Source of the DNA: Bradyrhizobium sp. 1(2017)
GTDB taxonomy: Bacteria; Pseudomonadota; Alphaproteobacteria; Rhizobiales; Xanthobacteraceae
Direction: 5' to 3'
Assembly (NCBI RefSeq): GCF_011602485.2
Contig: NZ_CP050022.2
Location: forward strand, 4,794,001 to 4,858,000
Length of the DNA stretch: 64,000 nt
Part shown: positions 1 through 9,175 of the stretch, piece after piece
How positions within the stretch are numbered: the first letter of the stretch is position 1
Layout: each line of letters begins with the position of its first letter
The notes under the pieces: model-generated
The model's input: the letters and a program-made list of their open reading frames with translations, nothing else
Told to the model about the DNA's origin: nothing
The model's database searches: none
Made by a program: the position numbers and the translations under genes

Positions 1-20
1 TCGTCGGTCTGTGCGGCCCA

Positions 21-63
21 ATGGATTCCGGGCTCGCCGCCGTGCGGCGCCCCGGAACGACGA
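21..63. repeat. Short palindromic intergenic repeat, family A (partial)
   Basis: An ATTCCGGGCTCG ... CGCCCCGGAA arm pair forms an imperfect inverted repeat. The same core recurs at 22280-22357, 26592-26634, 28452-28562 and 55440-55547, always between genes. It resembles the dispersed palindromes of Bradyrhizobium genomes; no coding content is seen. Confidence 0.7.
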
Positions 64-176
64 GAACGTGCTGAGGGCGTCGTGAAAAACAAAATAATCT
101 TCCCGCCATCCCCAATGGCGGAGTTCCCCGGCATGCCTATGTCTTCCCGAGCGTCACCAAGAACGGACACCGGGCG

Positions 177-1502
177 ATGGCACAACGGCAACTCAAGCTT
201 GGCGCGTTCATGCGCCCGATCAGCATCCACACCGGCGCCTGGCGCTATCCCGGGGCCTGGCCCGACGCCAATTTCAACTTCTCACACATCAAGCAGCTGA
301 TCCGGAAGCTCGAGGCCGGCAAGTTCGACGCCTTCTTCATGGCCGACCACCTCGCCGTCCTCAACATGCCGATCAACGCGCTCAAGCGCAGCCACACCGT
401 GACCTCGTTCGAGCCGTTCACGCTGCTGTCGGCACTCTCGGCGGTCACTGAGCGCATCGGCCTGATCGCGACCGGCTCGACCACGTTCGACGAGCCCTAT
501 CACGTCGCCCGCCGCTTCGCCTCGCTTGACCATCTCAGCGGCGGCCGTGCGGGCTGGAACGTCGTCACCACCTCGAATCCCGATGCGGCGCTGAATTTCG
601 GCCTCGACGATCACATGGAGCATGCCGAGCGCTACAAGCGCGCGCGTGAGTTCTACGACGTCGTCACGGGCCTGTGGGATTCCTTCGCCGACGATGCCTT
701 CGTGCGCGATGTCGAGAGCGGCCTGTTCTTCGATCCCGCGAAGATGCACACGCTCGACCACAACGGCAAATATCTGAAGGTGCGCGGTCCTCTCAACATC
801 GCCCGCCCCGTGCAGGGCTGGCCTGTCATCGTGCAGGCCGGCGCCTCCGAGGACGGCAAGCAGCTCGCCGCCGAGACCGCCGAAGCCGTCTTCACCGGCG
901 GCGGCAGCCTCGCCGACGGGCAGAAACTCTACGCCGACATCAAGGGCCGCATGGAGAAGGTCGGCCGCGACCCCGAGCACCTCAAGATCCTTCCCGGCGC
1001 CTTCGTCGTGGTCGGCGACAGCGTCGATGAGGCCAAGGAGAAACGTGCCCTGCTCGACAGCCGCGTGCATTACGACAGCGCCATCGCCTCGCTCTCGGTT
1101 ATCCTCGGCACCGACGCCTCCGGTTTCGATCCCGACGGCCCGCTCCCTGACATCCCCGAGACCAATGCCAGCAAGAGCGCACGCCAGCGCATGGTCGATC
1201 TCGCCGCGCGCGAGAAGCTCACCGTGCGCCAACTCGCCCAGCGCGTCGGCGGATATGGCGGCCTGTCCTTCGTCGGCACCGCCAAAACCATCGCCGATCA
1301 GATGGAGGAATGGCTGGTCGGGCGCGGCTCCGACGGCTTCAACATCATGTTCCCGTTCCTGCCGGCCGGCCTCGACGATTTCGTCGACAAGGTCGTCCCG
1401 GAACTGCAGCGCCGCGGGATTTTCCGCAAAGAGTACGAAGGGCCCACTTTGAGGGAGAATTTGGGCCTGCCGCGGCCGAAAAACCGGTTCTTCGAGGCCT
1501 GA
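177..1502 (+). CDS. LLM-class flavin-dependent monooxygenase, NtaA/SnaA/DszA type
   Basis: 441 residues, the usual length of the nitrilotriacetate/sulfur-compound monooxygenase A branch of the bacterial luciferase superfamily, which oxidises a small substrate with O2 and reduced FMN supplied by a partner reductase. Visible family blocks are FMADHLA near residue 55, the RIGLIATGSTTF strand, the YHVARRFASLDHLSGGRAGWN block near 110-130 (split here for reading: YHVARRFASLDH then LSGGRAGWN) and PVIVQAGASEDG near 218. The start at 177 gives the expected MAQRQLKLGAF N-terminus; no strong ribosome site is visible. No flavin reductase or transport gene is adjacent, so the substrate is unknown. Confidence 0.88.
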   Translation: MAQRQLKLGAFMRPISIHTGAWRYPGAWPDANFNFSHIKQLIRKLEAGKFDAFFMADHLAVLNMPINALKRSHTVTSFEPFTLLSALSAVTERIGLIATGSTTFDEPYHVARRFASLDHLSGGRAGWNVVTTSNPDAALNFGLDDHMEHAERYKRAREFYDVVTGLWDSFADDAFVRDVESGLFFDPAKMHTLDHNGKYLKVRGPLNIARPVQGWPVIVQAGASEDGKQLAAETAEAVFTGGGSLADGQKLYADIKGRMEKVGRDPEHLKILPGAFVVVGDSVDEAKEKRALLDSRVHYDSAIASLSVILGTDASGFDPDGPLPDIPETNASKSARQRMVDLAAREKLTVRQLAQRVGGYGGLSFVGTAKTIADQMEEWLVGRGSDGFNIMFPFLPAGLDDFVDKVVPELQRRGIFRKEYEGPTLRENLGLPRPKNRFFEA

Positions 1503-1538
1503 TCGGGCCGATTTGAGGGGTTTTCCGAGTGTAAAACC

Positions 1539-1567
1539 TTGACTTCCAGCCGTTTCTGGCTAGGTTG
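1539..1567 (+). promoter_or_regulatory. Candidate sigma-70-type promoter of rpmG
   Basis: TTGACT at 1539-1544 is followed after 16 bases by TAGGTT at 1561-1566, about 60 bases before the L33 start. This fits a housekeeping promoter with a good -35 and a loose -10. It is inferred from spacing and position only. Confidence 0.4.
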
Positions 1568-1626
1568 CCGGCCAACGCGGGCCGTTTGGCCGGCTCCAGA
1601 TTCCCCGATATTCTGAGGTTCAGAAC

Positions 1627-1794
1627 ATGGCCAAAGCGGTCACCATCAAGGTCAAGCTCGTGTCCTCGGCCGACACCGGCTTCTACTACGTCGCCAAGAA
1701 GAATTCGCGCACCATGACCGACAAGCTGGTCAAGAAGAAGTACGATCCGGTCGCGCGCAAGCACGTCGAATTCCGCGAAGCCAAGATCAAGTAA
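1627..1794 (+). CDS. rpmG: 50S ribosomal protein L33
   Basis: A 55-residue basic protein beginning [18 protein letters not shown] and containing [12 protein letters not shown], the standard bL33 sequence. This version lacks the CxxC zinc pairs (C- form), as is usual for alphaproteobacteria. It binds 23S rRNA near the E site of the large subunit. It appears monocistronic, with a candidate promoter at 1539-1567 and a strong intrinsic terminator 40 bases after the stop. Confidence 0.97.
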   Translation: MAKAVTIKVKLVSSADTGFYYVAKKNSRTMTDKLVKKKYDPVARKHVEFREAKIK

Positions 1795-1834
1795 GAAGAT
1801 CAAGCAAGATCGGCTTGAGCGTCGAAGAATTTTG

Positions 1835-1860
1835 CGGGGCCCTTTCGGGCCCCGTTTTTA
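1835..1860 (+). terminator. Intrinsic terminator after rpmG
   Basis: A perfect 8-bp stem CGGGGCCC/GGGCCCCG (1835-1842 with 1847-1854) closes a TTTC loop and is followed by a T-rich run. Confidence 0.9.
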
Positions 1861-1877
1861 TTTTGGCTATTCTCTCA

Positions 1878-2010
1878 TGTCCCGGACACGCCGCAGCGTG
1901 AAGCGCTGCCGCGTAGGACCGCGACCCGGAAAGCCATACAGCACGCCGCAAAAACATAGGCCCCGGCTCTGCAGCGCACCGCTGAAGAAGCGCTGCGCTG
2001 CGTCCGGGGC
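1878..2010. repeat. Dispersed repeat family C, copy 1
   Basis: Begins TGTCCCGGACACGCCGCAGC and ends CGCTGCGTCCGGGGC, with CCCGGCTCTGCAGCGCACCG in the middle; the outer arms are complementary. Close relatives lie at 2070-2228 and 51582-51717. The stretch 1861-2344 between rpmG and the acyltransferase gene consists mostly of these two copies and shows no gene. Confidence 0.8.
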
Positions 2011-2069
2011 ACGCGACCGAGGTTGACGCGCCACTCCAACACCCCTGGATTGCCTCGCTTCCACTCTCC

Positions 2070-2228
2070 TGTCCCGGACGCGGCGCAGCGCGTAGCGCTG
2101 CTCCGCAGAGCCGGGACCCAGAAAGCCACACAGCACTCTGCAGACACTTGGGCACCGGCTCTGCACGCACCGTTGCACCGGACGATGCTTCGCATCGCCG
2201 GGGTGACGCGGCGCTGCGTCCGGGGCGC
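2070..2228. repeat. Dispersed repeat family C, copy 2
   Basis: Same outer arms (TGTCCCGGACGCGGCGCAGC ... CGCTGCGTCCGGGGC) as copy 1, with the CCGGCTCTGCA core. An extra small palindrome, CGATGCTTCGCATCG, is inserted near 2184-2198. The two copies are direct repeats about 190 bases apart. Confidence 0.8.
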
Positions 2229-2344
2229 AAACGCTGAATCAGCCGCGGCCCGGAGGGGCGGAGCGAGTGTGACCCACCTCGCAGAGCGCCCTGACCGGAT
2301 TCAATATCCCCAGCGGGATCGTTGCATGAATCTGGTCCATTGCC

Positions 2345-3583
2345 GTGAAGAGCCATTTGCCCCTGCTGGATCCGCTGCGCTTCGGCGCCGCGCTCGGCGT
2401 TGCCATTTTTCACCAGATGTTCTGGTCCTGGGCCTGGGTTTCGATCGGCGTGCCGGGCTTCGAGCGCCACGTCGCCGCTGACGTCCTCTATCCGTCCGCG
2501 GCGCCCTATGCATGGTTCGGCTGGGTCGGCGTCGAGATCTTCTTCGTCATCTCCGGCTTCGTCATTGCAAATTCCGCGAGCCAAACCTCGCCGGGCGCGT
2601 TTCTTGTCGGCCGCGCGCTCAGGCTCTATCCGGCGGTCTGGGTTTGCGCCACCGCGACCTTCCTCGTCCTGCTTCTCTTCGGGAGCGGACCCGCATCCGA
2701 AACCATCCTGCCCTACATCCACGCCATGCTGATGGTGCCCAAGGGCGTCACGGGTCAATGGCTTGACGAGGTCTACTGGACGCTGGCGGCCGAGACCGCA
2801 TTCTATGGTCTCGTGTTTTGCGCGATGCTGACGAAGAAGATCACCCTGCGGCATCTGGCCTTCGGCCTGACCATCTACAGCGCCATCTTCAACGCGGCCG
2901 CGCTCGCAGTGCTGTCATGCACGACGTCGTCCGACCTGCCCTACCTCGTCATTCTCATGTTTCGGGTGCCCTGCGCGGCGTTCCTGTTGACCCATGGCTG
3001 CTTCTTTGCGCTCGGGATCTGGCTGTTCATTTCCGCCAACAGAGAATTGACGGCGCTCGAGCAGATCGCCGTCGCCGCGACTTGTCTTGCAGGCGCCGCC
3101 GAGATTTATTTCTTCGCCTCTTTCCTTTTGACGTCGGTGCCCGCGATCGCGGATCAATCGGCCCTTGTGCCGGTCGCGGTCTGGGCAGCCGCGGTGCTGC
3201 TCATTGCTCTTGCCGCAAAGTGCAACAGGCAGTCCGCGGACATCGCCCCTGTTGAAGCACCCGCTTATTTGAGAACGCTTGGGCTGATCACCTATCCGCT
3301 CTATCTCACCCACAACGTGATCGGCGCTGCGATCATTCGTGCGCTGGTCGATTCCGGTCTCGATGCCACCTCGGCGCTATGGATCGCGCTGGGCCTGCTC
3401 GTCCTGGTCTGCTGGTTCATTTGCGTCAAGATCGAGCCAGCCGTCAGGTCCGCGCTGATGCAAGCCCTCTCGCACTTCGGAAAGCTGCCGCGGAGACAAC
3501 CGGCGTCGCGCCGTCCCGCGCTGTCCCGGGGACTGCGCCTGCCGGTTCCGGTCAAAGTGAAGGTCGCGACGTCCCAGCCCTGA
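2345..3583 (+). CDS. Acyltransferase family 3 integral membrane protein (OafA/YrhL-like)
   Basis: 412 residues starting at GTG. The N-terminus LDPLRFGAALGVAIFHQ carries the conserved LDxLR...H signature, followed by GWVGVEIFFVISGFVIANSA near residues 60-80 and repeated hydrophobic helices to about residue 365, typical of the ten-helix acyltransferase_3 family. These enzymes move O-acyl groups (acetyl, succinyl and others) onto surface sugars or lipids. The last 45 residues are basic and cytoplasmic-looking. No polysaccharide cluster is adjacent, so the acceptor is unknown. Confidence 0.88.
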   Translation: MKSHLPLLDPLRFGAALGVAIFHQMFWSWAWVSIGVPGFERHVAADVLYPSAAPYAWFGWVGVEIFFVISGFVIANSASQTSPGAFLVGRALRLYPAVWVCATATFLVLLLFGSGPASETILPYIHAMLMVPKGVTGQWLDEVYWTLAAETAFYGLVFCAMLTKKITLRHLAFGLTIYSAIFNAAALAVLSCTTSSDLPYLVILMFRVPCAAFLLTHGCFFALGIWLFISANRELTALEQIAVAATCLAGAAEIYFFASFLLTSVPAIADQSALVPVAVWAAAVLLIALAAKCNRQSADIAPVEAPAYLRTLGLITYPLYLTHNVIGAAIIRALVDSGLDATSALWIALGLLVLVCWFICVKIEPAVRSALMQALSHFGKLPRRQPASRRPALSRGLRLPVPVKVKVATSQP

Positions 3584-3733
3584 CGAGCGTCTGCTTTCCC
3601 GCAACGTCCCCACGAATCCAGCCGAATCCCACTCCCAAACTTTCATCGCTTGTTGAAAAGTGCTTGTTTCGTGCGGCGAGCTTCCCATAGTGGAAGCGCA
3701 AGGGGCCAGGAGAGCCCCCGAGGAAGAGATCCC

Positions 3734-4930
3734 GTGAGCAAATTGCCGTTCCGGCGGATCATCGATGCGCCGGACTTCTGGCGTTTGTGGTGGGTTGGCC
3801 TGATCATCGCCACCGTACGCTGGGTGGAAACCGTCGCGGTCGGCATTGTCGTCTACCAGCGCACCGAGTCGGCGTTTCTCGTCGCAATGATGACCATGCT
3901 CCGCCTGCTTCCGATGGGGTTGTTCGGGGTGTTTCTCGGCGCGCTCGCGGAACGGCTGGATCGCAGCCGAATGCTCGTCGTCGTGGTGCTGCTGATGGCC
4001 GCCACCTCGGCCGTCCTCGCCATTCTGGACAAGACCGGACAGCTCGAGATCTGGCATCTCGCGTTCGCCAGTTTCATCAACGGCTGCGGCTGGTGCACCG
4101 ACAACCCGGTGCGACGCGTGATGATCGGCGAGGTCGTCGGCCGCGAGAAGATGAGCCTAGCGATGTCGCTGGACGTCGGCGCCAACAATGCAAGCCGGAT
4201 GGTCGGCCCCGTGATCGGCGGGATCCTGCTCGCCGGAGCGGGTCTTGAGGGCGTCCTGATCCTGAGCACGCTGATGTATTGCGCGGCGCTGTGGGCCGTT
4301 CTGACGGTTCGCGCGCGTGCCGCTCACGCTGCGGAGCCCGGGCCGGTGCTGGCGCGCATCGCCGCGGGTCTCGCTTTGGCGCGCAGCGACAAACGAATCC
4401 GCGGCGTGCTGATCGTGACGGTGATTTACAATGTCTTTGCCTGGCCGTTCACCAGCATGATCCCGGTCATCGGGCGCGACCGTCTGCATCTGGGCCCGGA
4501 GGGCGTTGGCCTATTGGCGACCATGGACGGGATCGGCGCTTTCGTGGGAGCGCTCGTGCTGGCGCTGTGGCTCACGCCAAGATGGTACGGCCGGGCCTTT
4601 GTTGGCGGCGTCCTCTGCTACATGCTCACGGTCGTGATTTTCGCGCTGGCACAAAACCCGGTGCTGGCTGGCGCGGCATTGCTCCTGACCGGCGTCGGTG
4701 GCGCCGGCTTTGGAACGATGCAGGCCACGCTGGTCTATCTTGCTTCGCCGCCTGAGATGCGCTCGCGCATACTCGGCGTCCTCACCGTCTGCATCGGCAT
4801 CGGTCCGATCGGCTTTCTCTGGCTGGGCTGGCTCGCCGACCGCATCGGGTCCCACAGCGCCACCGCCCTGACAGGCACGCTCGGTTTGCTGGCCATGGCG
4901 ACGACGTGGCGCTGGTGGAAGGAGATTTGA
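3734..4930 (+). CDS. MFS transporter, drug-efflux type
   Basis: 398 residues from a GTG start with a GAGGAAG ribosome site 8 bases upstream; the open frame extends upstream to 3650 but that extension is basic and unlike the family. Starts SKLPFRRIIDAPDFWRLW, then about 12 hydrophobic helices with the loop LGALAERLDRSRML (MFS motif A, near residue 73). Resembles bacterial multidrug/enterobactin-exporter-like MFS proteins. Lies alone, 150 bases after the acyltransferase gene; substrate unknown. Confidence 0.87.
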   Translation: MSKLPFRRIIDAPDFWRLWWVGLIIATVRWVETVAVGIVVYQRTESAFLVAMMTMLRLLPMGLFGVFLGALAERLDRSRMLVVVVLLMAATSAVLAILDKTGQLEIWHLAFASFINGCGWCTDNPVRRVMIGEVVGREKMSLAMSLDVGANNASRMVGPVIGGILLAGAGLEGVLILSTLMYCAALWAVLTVRARAAHAAEPGPVLARIAAGLALARSDKRIRGVLIVTVIYNVFAWPFTSMIPVIGRDRLHLGPEGVGLLATMDGIGAFVGALVLALWLTPRWYGRAFVGGVLCYMLTVVIFALAQNPVLAGAALLLTGVGGAGFGTMQATLVYLASPPEMRSRILGVLTVCIGIGPIGFLWLGWLADRIGSHSATALTGTLGLLAMATTWRWWKEI

Positions 4931-5019
4931 AGATCGCAGGATCAAAGCTGGTGCTGCGCCGCCAGCAGATCTCGTACGACAAGCCCGAGCTCGATTGCGA
5001 CCATAACAGCCGCTCTCGA

Positions 5020-6590
5020 TTACGGAGGCACACCCATGATGTGGCAAGCTCGCCCTATCATTTCGAGGTGCTCGGGCCTGTAAATTCTAGCGAACTTGTG
5101 AGCGATTGTAGATGCTCGCAGAGCCGGCCTCGCTTCCATCAAGCGTGCACCGAACATCCGCGCTTCTTCAATCCGTCCAGACATCGCCTGGCATGCCGCC
5201 AGAATAAATTGTGCGTTGAGATAGTTGGGCCGGTTCAGCACAGCCAACTTGGCCCATAATGACCCTTCCTCGTATCGACCTATCAAGAAGTGAGCGGAGG
5301 CTATTCCGGTCTGCATGAAAAAAAGGAACGGATCCATCGGGCTTAAACGTTCCCCGGCATAGAATTCCCTGAGACCCGCATCTATGTCGCCCCGGCGTAT
5401 GTGTTCCCAGCCAACGGTATACCGTGCGATAGCCAGATTTGGGTTGAGTTCGAGCGCTCGCGAGACGAGGGCCGCGCCATCGTCCAGCTCGTATAATACG
5501 GCGGCCATAGCCTGGCCGGCCCTGACGAGTACAGTTGGATCGTCCCCACCAAGCTCAATCGCTCGCCTTGCTAGCCGCCGGGTGTCGTTCAGATCCTGAT
5601 CCGCATCAGTTGTCCAACCAAAGATCTTTCGTTGCACATAGCAATAGGCGCCCAGGGCGTATGCCGCGGCCAATCCAGGATCAATCTCGACCGCATGCCG
5701 AGTGAGGCTGAGAGCTTCAATGTTTTGTTCGCGGGTGAATTGATAGAAGCTTGAAAGCGCACGAAGATAGTAATCGTAGGCGTGAAGGTTTTCGGTTGGC
5801 TTGCGTTGCGCGCGCTCAATCTCGGCTCGCTCCAATTGAGGGAAGAGTGCGCCAAGCACGCTACTCGTCACTTGATCCTGCAGATCGAAGATGTCGCTGA
5901 GTTGGCTGTCGAAGCGGTCGGCCCAAAGATTGGCGCCTGTCGTGGCCTCAATCAACTGCCCGGAAATTCGAACCCGGTCGCCAAATTTGCGCACACTGCC
6001 TTCGAGTACATACCTAACCCCTAGCTCGCCCCCGACCTGCCTGATGTCGATCGCCTTGCCTTTGTACGTAAAAGTCGATTGTCGGGCGATGACGAACAGC
6101 GATTTGGACCGCGAAAGGCCGGTGATGATGTCCTCGACCATTCCGTCGGCGAAATACTCCTGCTCCGGATCCGAGCTCAGATTGGTGAATGGAAGGACGG
6201 CGAGCGACGGCTTGTCGGGAAGCTGGAGGCATTTTTGGGCGCCGTCCTTTGGCTGTCAGCTACTGCCATGGAAGCGCCGTGAGTTTCCTGCACCGTACCA
6301 ATGAAGCGATAGCCCTTCCTCGGCAGCGTCTTGATCAGACGCTGGTCCTCCCCGGAATCTCCGATTGCGGATCGAGCGGCATTCAGCCGGGTTGTCAGCG
6401 CGGCTTCCGATACGCACCGCCCCTTCCAAATGGCAGCAATGAGCTCGTCTTTGCTAACGACTCGCTCGCGGTTGCGGATTAGATAGTCGAGCAAGTCAAA
6501 GGCTTGAGGCGTAAGGGCGACGACGCTTGAATCGCGGTATAGCTCGCGTCGGCCGGTATCCAGTTCGTACTCTTCGAAGAGATAGCGCAA
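5020..6590 (-). pseudogene. CadC-like winged-helix plus TPR regulator, broken by one frameshift
   Basis: Two open frames read as one gene. The first (6590 or 6725 down to 6177) carries an OmpR/CadC-type winged helix: LRYLFEEYELD, LTPQAFDLLDYLI, RVVSKDELIAAIW and KTLPRKGYRFIG. The second (6141 to 5020, open in frame from about 6235) encodes LPDKPSLAVLPFTNLSSDP, then FADGMVEDIITGLSR, VLEGSVRK and a TPR array to the end, the usual layout of the proteobacterial wHTH-TPR family. The frame changes beside a run of five T (6232-6236); one more base restores PKKCLQLPDKPS and a single protein of about 520 residues. A TTG at 6590 fits the family start better than the ATG at 6725. It could be a real null allele or a base-calling error. 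Confidence 0.8.
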
Positions 6591-6767
6591 GACGCGAAAT
6601 CCCTCTAGGCGTCGTCCGGCTACGCCCGGAAACTGGAGAATAAGCCGCACGCAAGGAAAATGTAAGCCGCACACCAAGCGTGCTAGACCTGATTTTGACA
6701 GCTTGCCTGAATGGAAACAAGGCACCCGAGGATGAGCCGCGGTTCAGGAAGCAAATCGGTTGATGTC

Positions 6768-7000
6768 CCAAATGGGTCAGAAGCAGTCGATCACGCCCCA
6801 ACAGCGCGGCGTCCGCTGTGGTTTCCTAAGCTGATCACGATCACACGCCCCCCACGCCGTCCGCAGCACCGTGCCGGTGGCTGCGACGGGCGGCTCAGCG
6901 CGAACGTCACTTGCACGATGCCGGCGGTAAGTCCGAGCGCCACGCCGATGCGCCAGGCCATGGTGCGGGAGCCGAGCGCGTCGTAGAGCGCCCGGCTTGC
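6768..7000 (-). pseudogene. Decayed 3' remnant of an MFS transporter gene, duplicate of 14872-15100
   Basis: On the minus strand it reads LYDALGSRTMAWRIGVALGL and then VTFALSRPSQPP, matching the C-terminus of the complete MFS gene at 14962-16194. A short insertion near 6874 breaks the frame. Similarity continues past the stop into the 3' flank (GATCACGATCACACGCCCC in both copies). It ends at about 7000, exactly at the stop of the neighbouring hydrolase gene. Both copies have the same orientation. Confidence 0.85.
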
Positions 7001-7899
7001 TAGTGCCTCGCGATGAAAGCAAGCACAGCCTCGTCATAAGCGTGAGAAGCTTCTCCTGGAACCGTGTGAGATGATCCGGGAATTATGATCCGGGTTCGTT
7101 GAGGCAGGCATCGTTCCAGTTCGTCCACGATGCGATGGAAGAATTCCGGGCTGCGCTCACCATTCGTCACAAGCGTCGGCGCCGAAATGCGCTTTGCCAT
7201 ATCGCACGTGAACACCGGACGCGGGCGGGTCGTTGTCGCATCCGCAACGGCCGACAACGCGTTATCCGACATCATCTTGCGCTCGCTCTCGGAACGCCGA
7301 TCGTAGGTGCCGGGGCCCCCAACCGCCTCTGCAAAGAGCCGCAGCCCTGCATCGATATCATCCTTCTGGAACGCCGCCCGCGCTTGAGAAAACCTGGCCC
7401 CCCATTGCTTCAAGATATCGGCACCGCCGGGCGCCGCGGCGAGCAACGCTGCGGCAGGAGGCTCGTTGATGATGAGCGTTCGCACCATCTCCGGGTGGTT
7501 CGCGGCGAAGAACAGCGCGGCATGTGCCCCGGAGGAGTGCGCGACAATGTGCGCGCGCTTCACGCCAAGCTCGGTTAGCATGGCGGCCAAATCCGCCCCA
7601 TGGACATCTGCTGCGCCGTCAGGCAGGCCGTCCTTGCTCGTTGCATTCGGAAAATGATTCTGCCGGCTATAGACGATGACCCGGTGGTTCTTGGCGAGCA
7701 CCTCAAGATGCTGAAGCCAGAAACGGTAATCCTGAAGTCCGCCGTGCACCAAAACGGCGGGATCGCCTTGTCCGGCTTCGACATAGGCGAATTGCGTGCC
7801 ATTGACACTGACCTGCTTGACGTCAGCCCCCAAAGCCGGCGCCAGATGCAAGGGACAGAGAATGAGGCCGAGTAACAGGGCTTTGATTGCGAAGTGCAT
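7000..7899 (-). CDS. Secreted alpha/beta hydrolase
   Basis: 299 residues. Residues 1-25 form a signal peptide (LLLGLILCPLHLAPALGA). LVHGGLQD near 50 is the oxyanion-hole HG block; the nucleophile elbow is AHSSG at 120-124, so the first glycine of GxSxG is alanine and Ser122 is the likely nucleophile. A C-terminal GSSHTVP supplies the likely catalytic histidine. Resembles small periplasmic esterase-like or haloperoxidase-like hydrolases; substrate unknown. The stop codon abuts the MFS remnant, so the gene's 3' end is a rearrangement boundary. Confidence 0.82.
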   Translation of the reverse strand: MHFAIKALLLGLILCPLHLAPALGADVKQVSVNGTQFAYVEAGQGDPAVLVHGGLQDYRFWLQHLEVLAKNHRVIVYSRQNHFPNATSKDGLPDGAADVHGADLAAMLTELGVKRAHIVAHSSGAHAALFFAANHPEMVRTLIINEPPAAALLAAAPGGADILKQWGARFSQARAAFQKDDIDAGLRLFAEAVGGPGTYDRRSESERKMMSDNALSAVADATTTRPRPVFTCDMAKRISAPTLVTNGERSPEFFHRIVDELERCLPQRTRIIIPGSSHTVPGEASHAYDEAVLAFIARH

Positions 7900-8068
7900 G
7901 TTACCTCCTGGATCTCAAGGCAGACCAGAATATCCCTGCAGTGTCGGCCCCGCATGTTGCTTTGCACCAAACAGCAAACCGTGGGCTTAGCGGACCTACT
8001 CAGTACAACTGATCTATGCGGCTTCCGAAGGCCTTCGCCTTCCGGCGAGGCCATGCGGGCCCTGGAAA

Positions 8069-8977
8069 TCAGCGATGGACGAGCGTTGCCTCCGCAGGTG
8101 CCGCTTCATTCGACCGCAGAAATACAAAACGAGATCCAACGAACATCTCGACGTCGGCGCGACCATCCTGGCCAATGAGAATGAGTCCTGCTCCGCCATT
8201 GGCCACGGTCAGAATGACGGGCTGGCCCTTCCATGTCTTGATCGGGTCCATTCCGATGATGAGAAATTCACCGATCGGCTGATCCAGATATTGAAGCCTC
8301 AATTGCGGAGCAATCTCTGCTGGCGCAAGCCCAAAACCCAGCTGTTGGGCACGCGCATGTATTTGCCCGAGCGACACCATCTCGGTCTGAAAACCGAGTT
8401 CGGCCGCCGAAACCGTGACAAGCTCCAAGTCAGTTTTCGTGGCGCTGAGGGTAAAAGCTGGTCGGGCCATGATTTCACCGGCCAAGTCTCCGACACCGCA
8501 CCCTCGCGCATTCAACGCGTTACGAAGAGCGACCGAATCTGGAAACGTCCCGACCGTCGTCTTCCTCCACACCGGAACATCGGCAGCGGATCCAGTGACA
8601 ATCTGCGGCTTGCGAACTCCGGCAGCCTCCTTGAGCACCGGGCGAACCTGCAGAACATCTCTCGCCGTGCATTGAGCTCCGGCTTCGCTCGCGAAGACCA
8701 GGATGCACGCGTTGCAGAACATCAGAATGACGAGAGCGCCGGCGTGCCATCCCCTCGCGTGGTGCGGCGTTGCAAGTCCTCGCTTCGAGGCAACGTAGTC
8801 GATCTCACCGCGCGTGATGCCGATATCGGCGAGCTCCCTTTCGGTCAGGCGGCACAATTGAGTTCGCGACGTCTCGCGTTTGCGCCACTCCTGAAATGCA
8901 TCCCAGTATGTTTCGATAGGACTGTAGACCTGTCGCTTTACGGATTCCCGTGCAGTGGTTTGGTGGATTGAGCTCAT
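8069..8977 (-). CDS. DUF1127 domain fused to a C-terminal uncharacterised domain
   Basis: 302 residues from the ATG at 8977, chosen because GGAGG lies 8 bases upstream; the frame is open further up. Residues about 25-65 (YWDAFQEWRKR, LTERELADIGITRGEI) are a DUF1127/YjiS-like arginine-rich domain, normally a free-standing protein of 45-70 residues. A single hydrophobic segment follows at about 78-97 (ALVILMFCNACILVFAS). Then comes a conserved module of about 180 residues with ALRNALNARGCGVGDLA, LRLQYLDQPIGEFLIIGMDP and a glycine-rich VANGGAGLILIG. I recall that module as a widespread stand-alone hypothetical protein but can assign no function. The topology suggests a cytoplasmic DUF1127 head and an exported C-terminal domain. 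Confidence 0.75.
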   Translation of the reverse strand: MSSIHQTTARESVKRQVYSPIETYWDAFQEWRKRETSRTQLCRLTERELADIGITRGEIDYVASKRGLATPHHARGWHAGALVILMFCNACILVFASEAGAQCTARDVLQVRPVLKEAAGVRKPQIVTGSAADVPVWRKTTVGTFPDSVALRNALNARGCGVGDLAGEIMARPAFTLSATKTDLELVTVSAAELGFQTEMVSLGQIHARAQQLGFGLAPAEIAPQLRLQYLDQPIGEFLIIGMDPIKTWKGQPVILTVANGGAGLILIGQDGRADVEMFVGSRFVFLRSNEAAPAEATLVHR

Positions 8978-9175
8978 TGTGGCGCCTCCGGCTCGGCCAA
9001 TGTCTCCGGCCGCTATCTGGACGCGCGTCGACGTGCGGCGCCCCATCCGTTTTGGGGGGCTTCCCGAATATTTTTGGGTCGGCTGCCTACGAGAGCGCGG
9101 AGGACATTGGCGCCAATGGCCCTCCACAGCACTCGGGAGCCGCCCGGTCGCCCCGCTCCGGGGGCCTAGATGATG

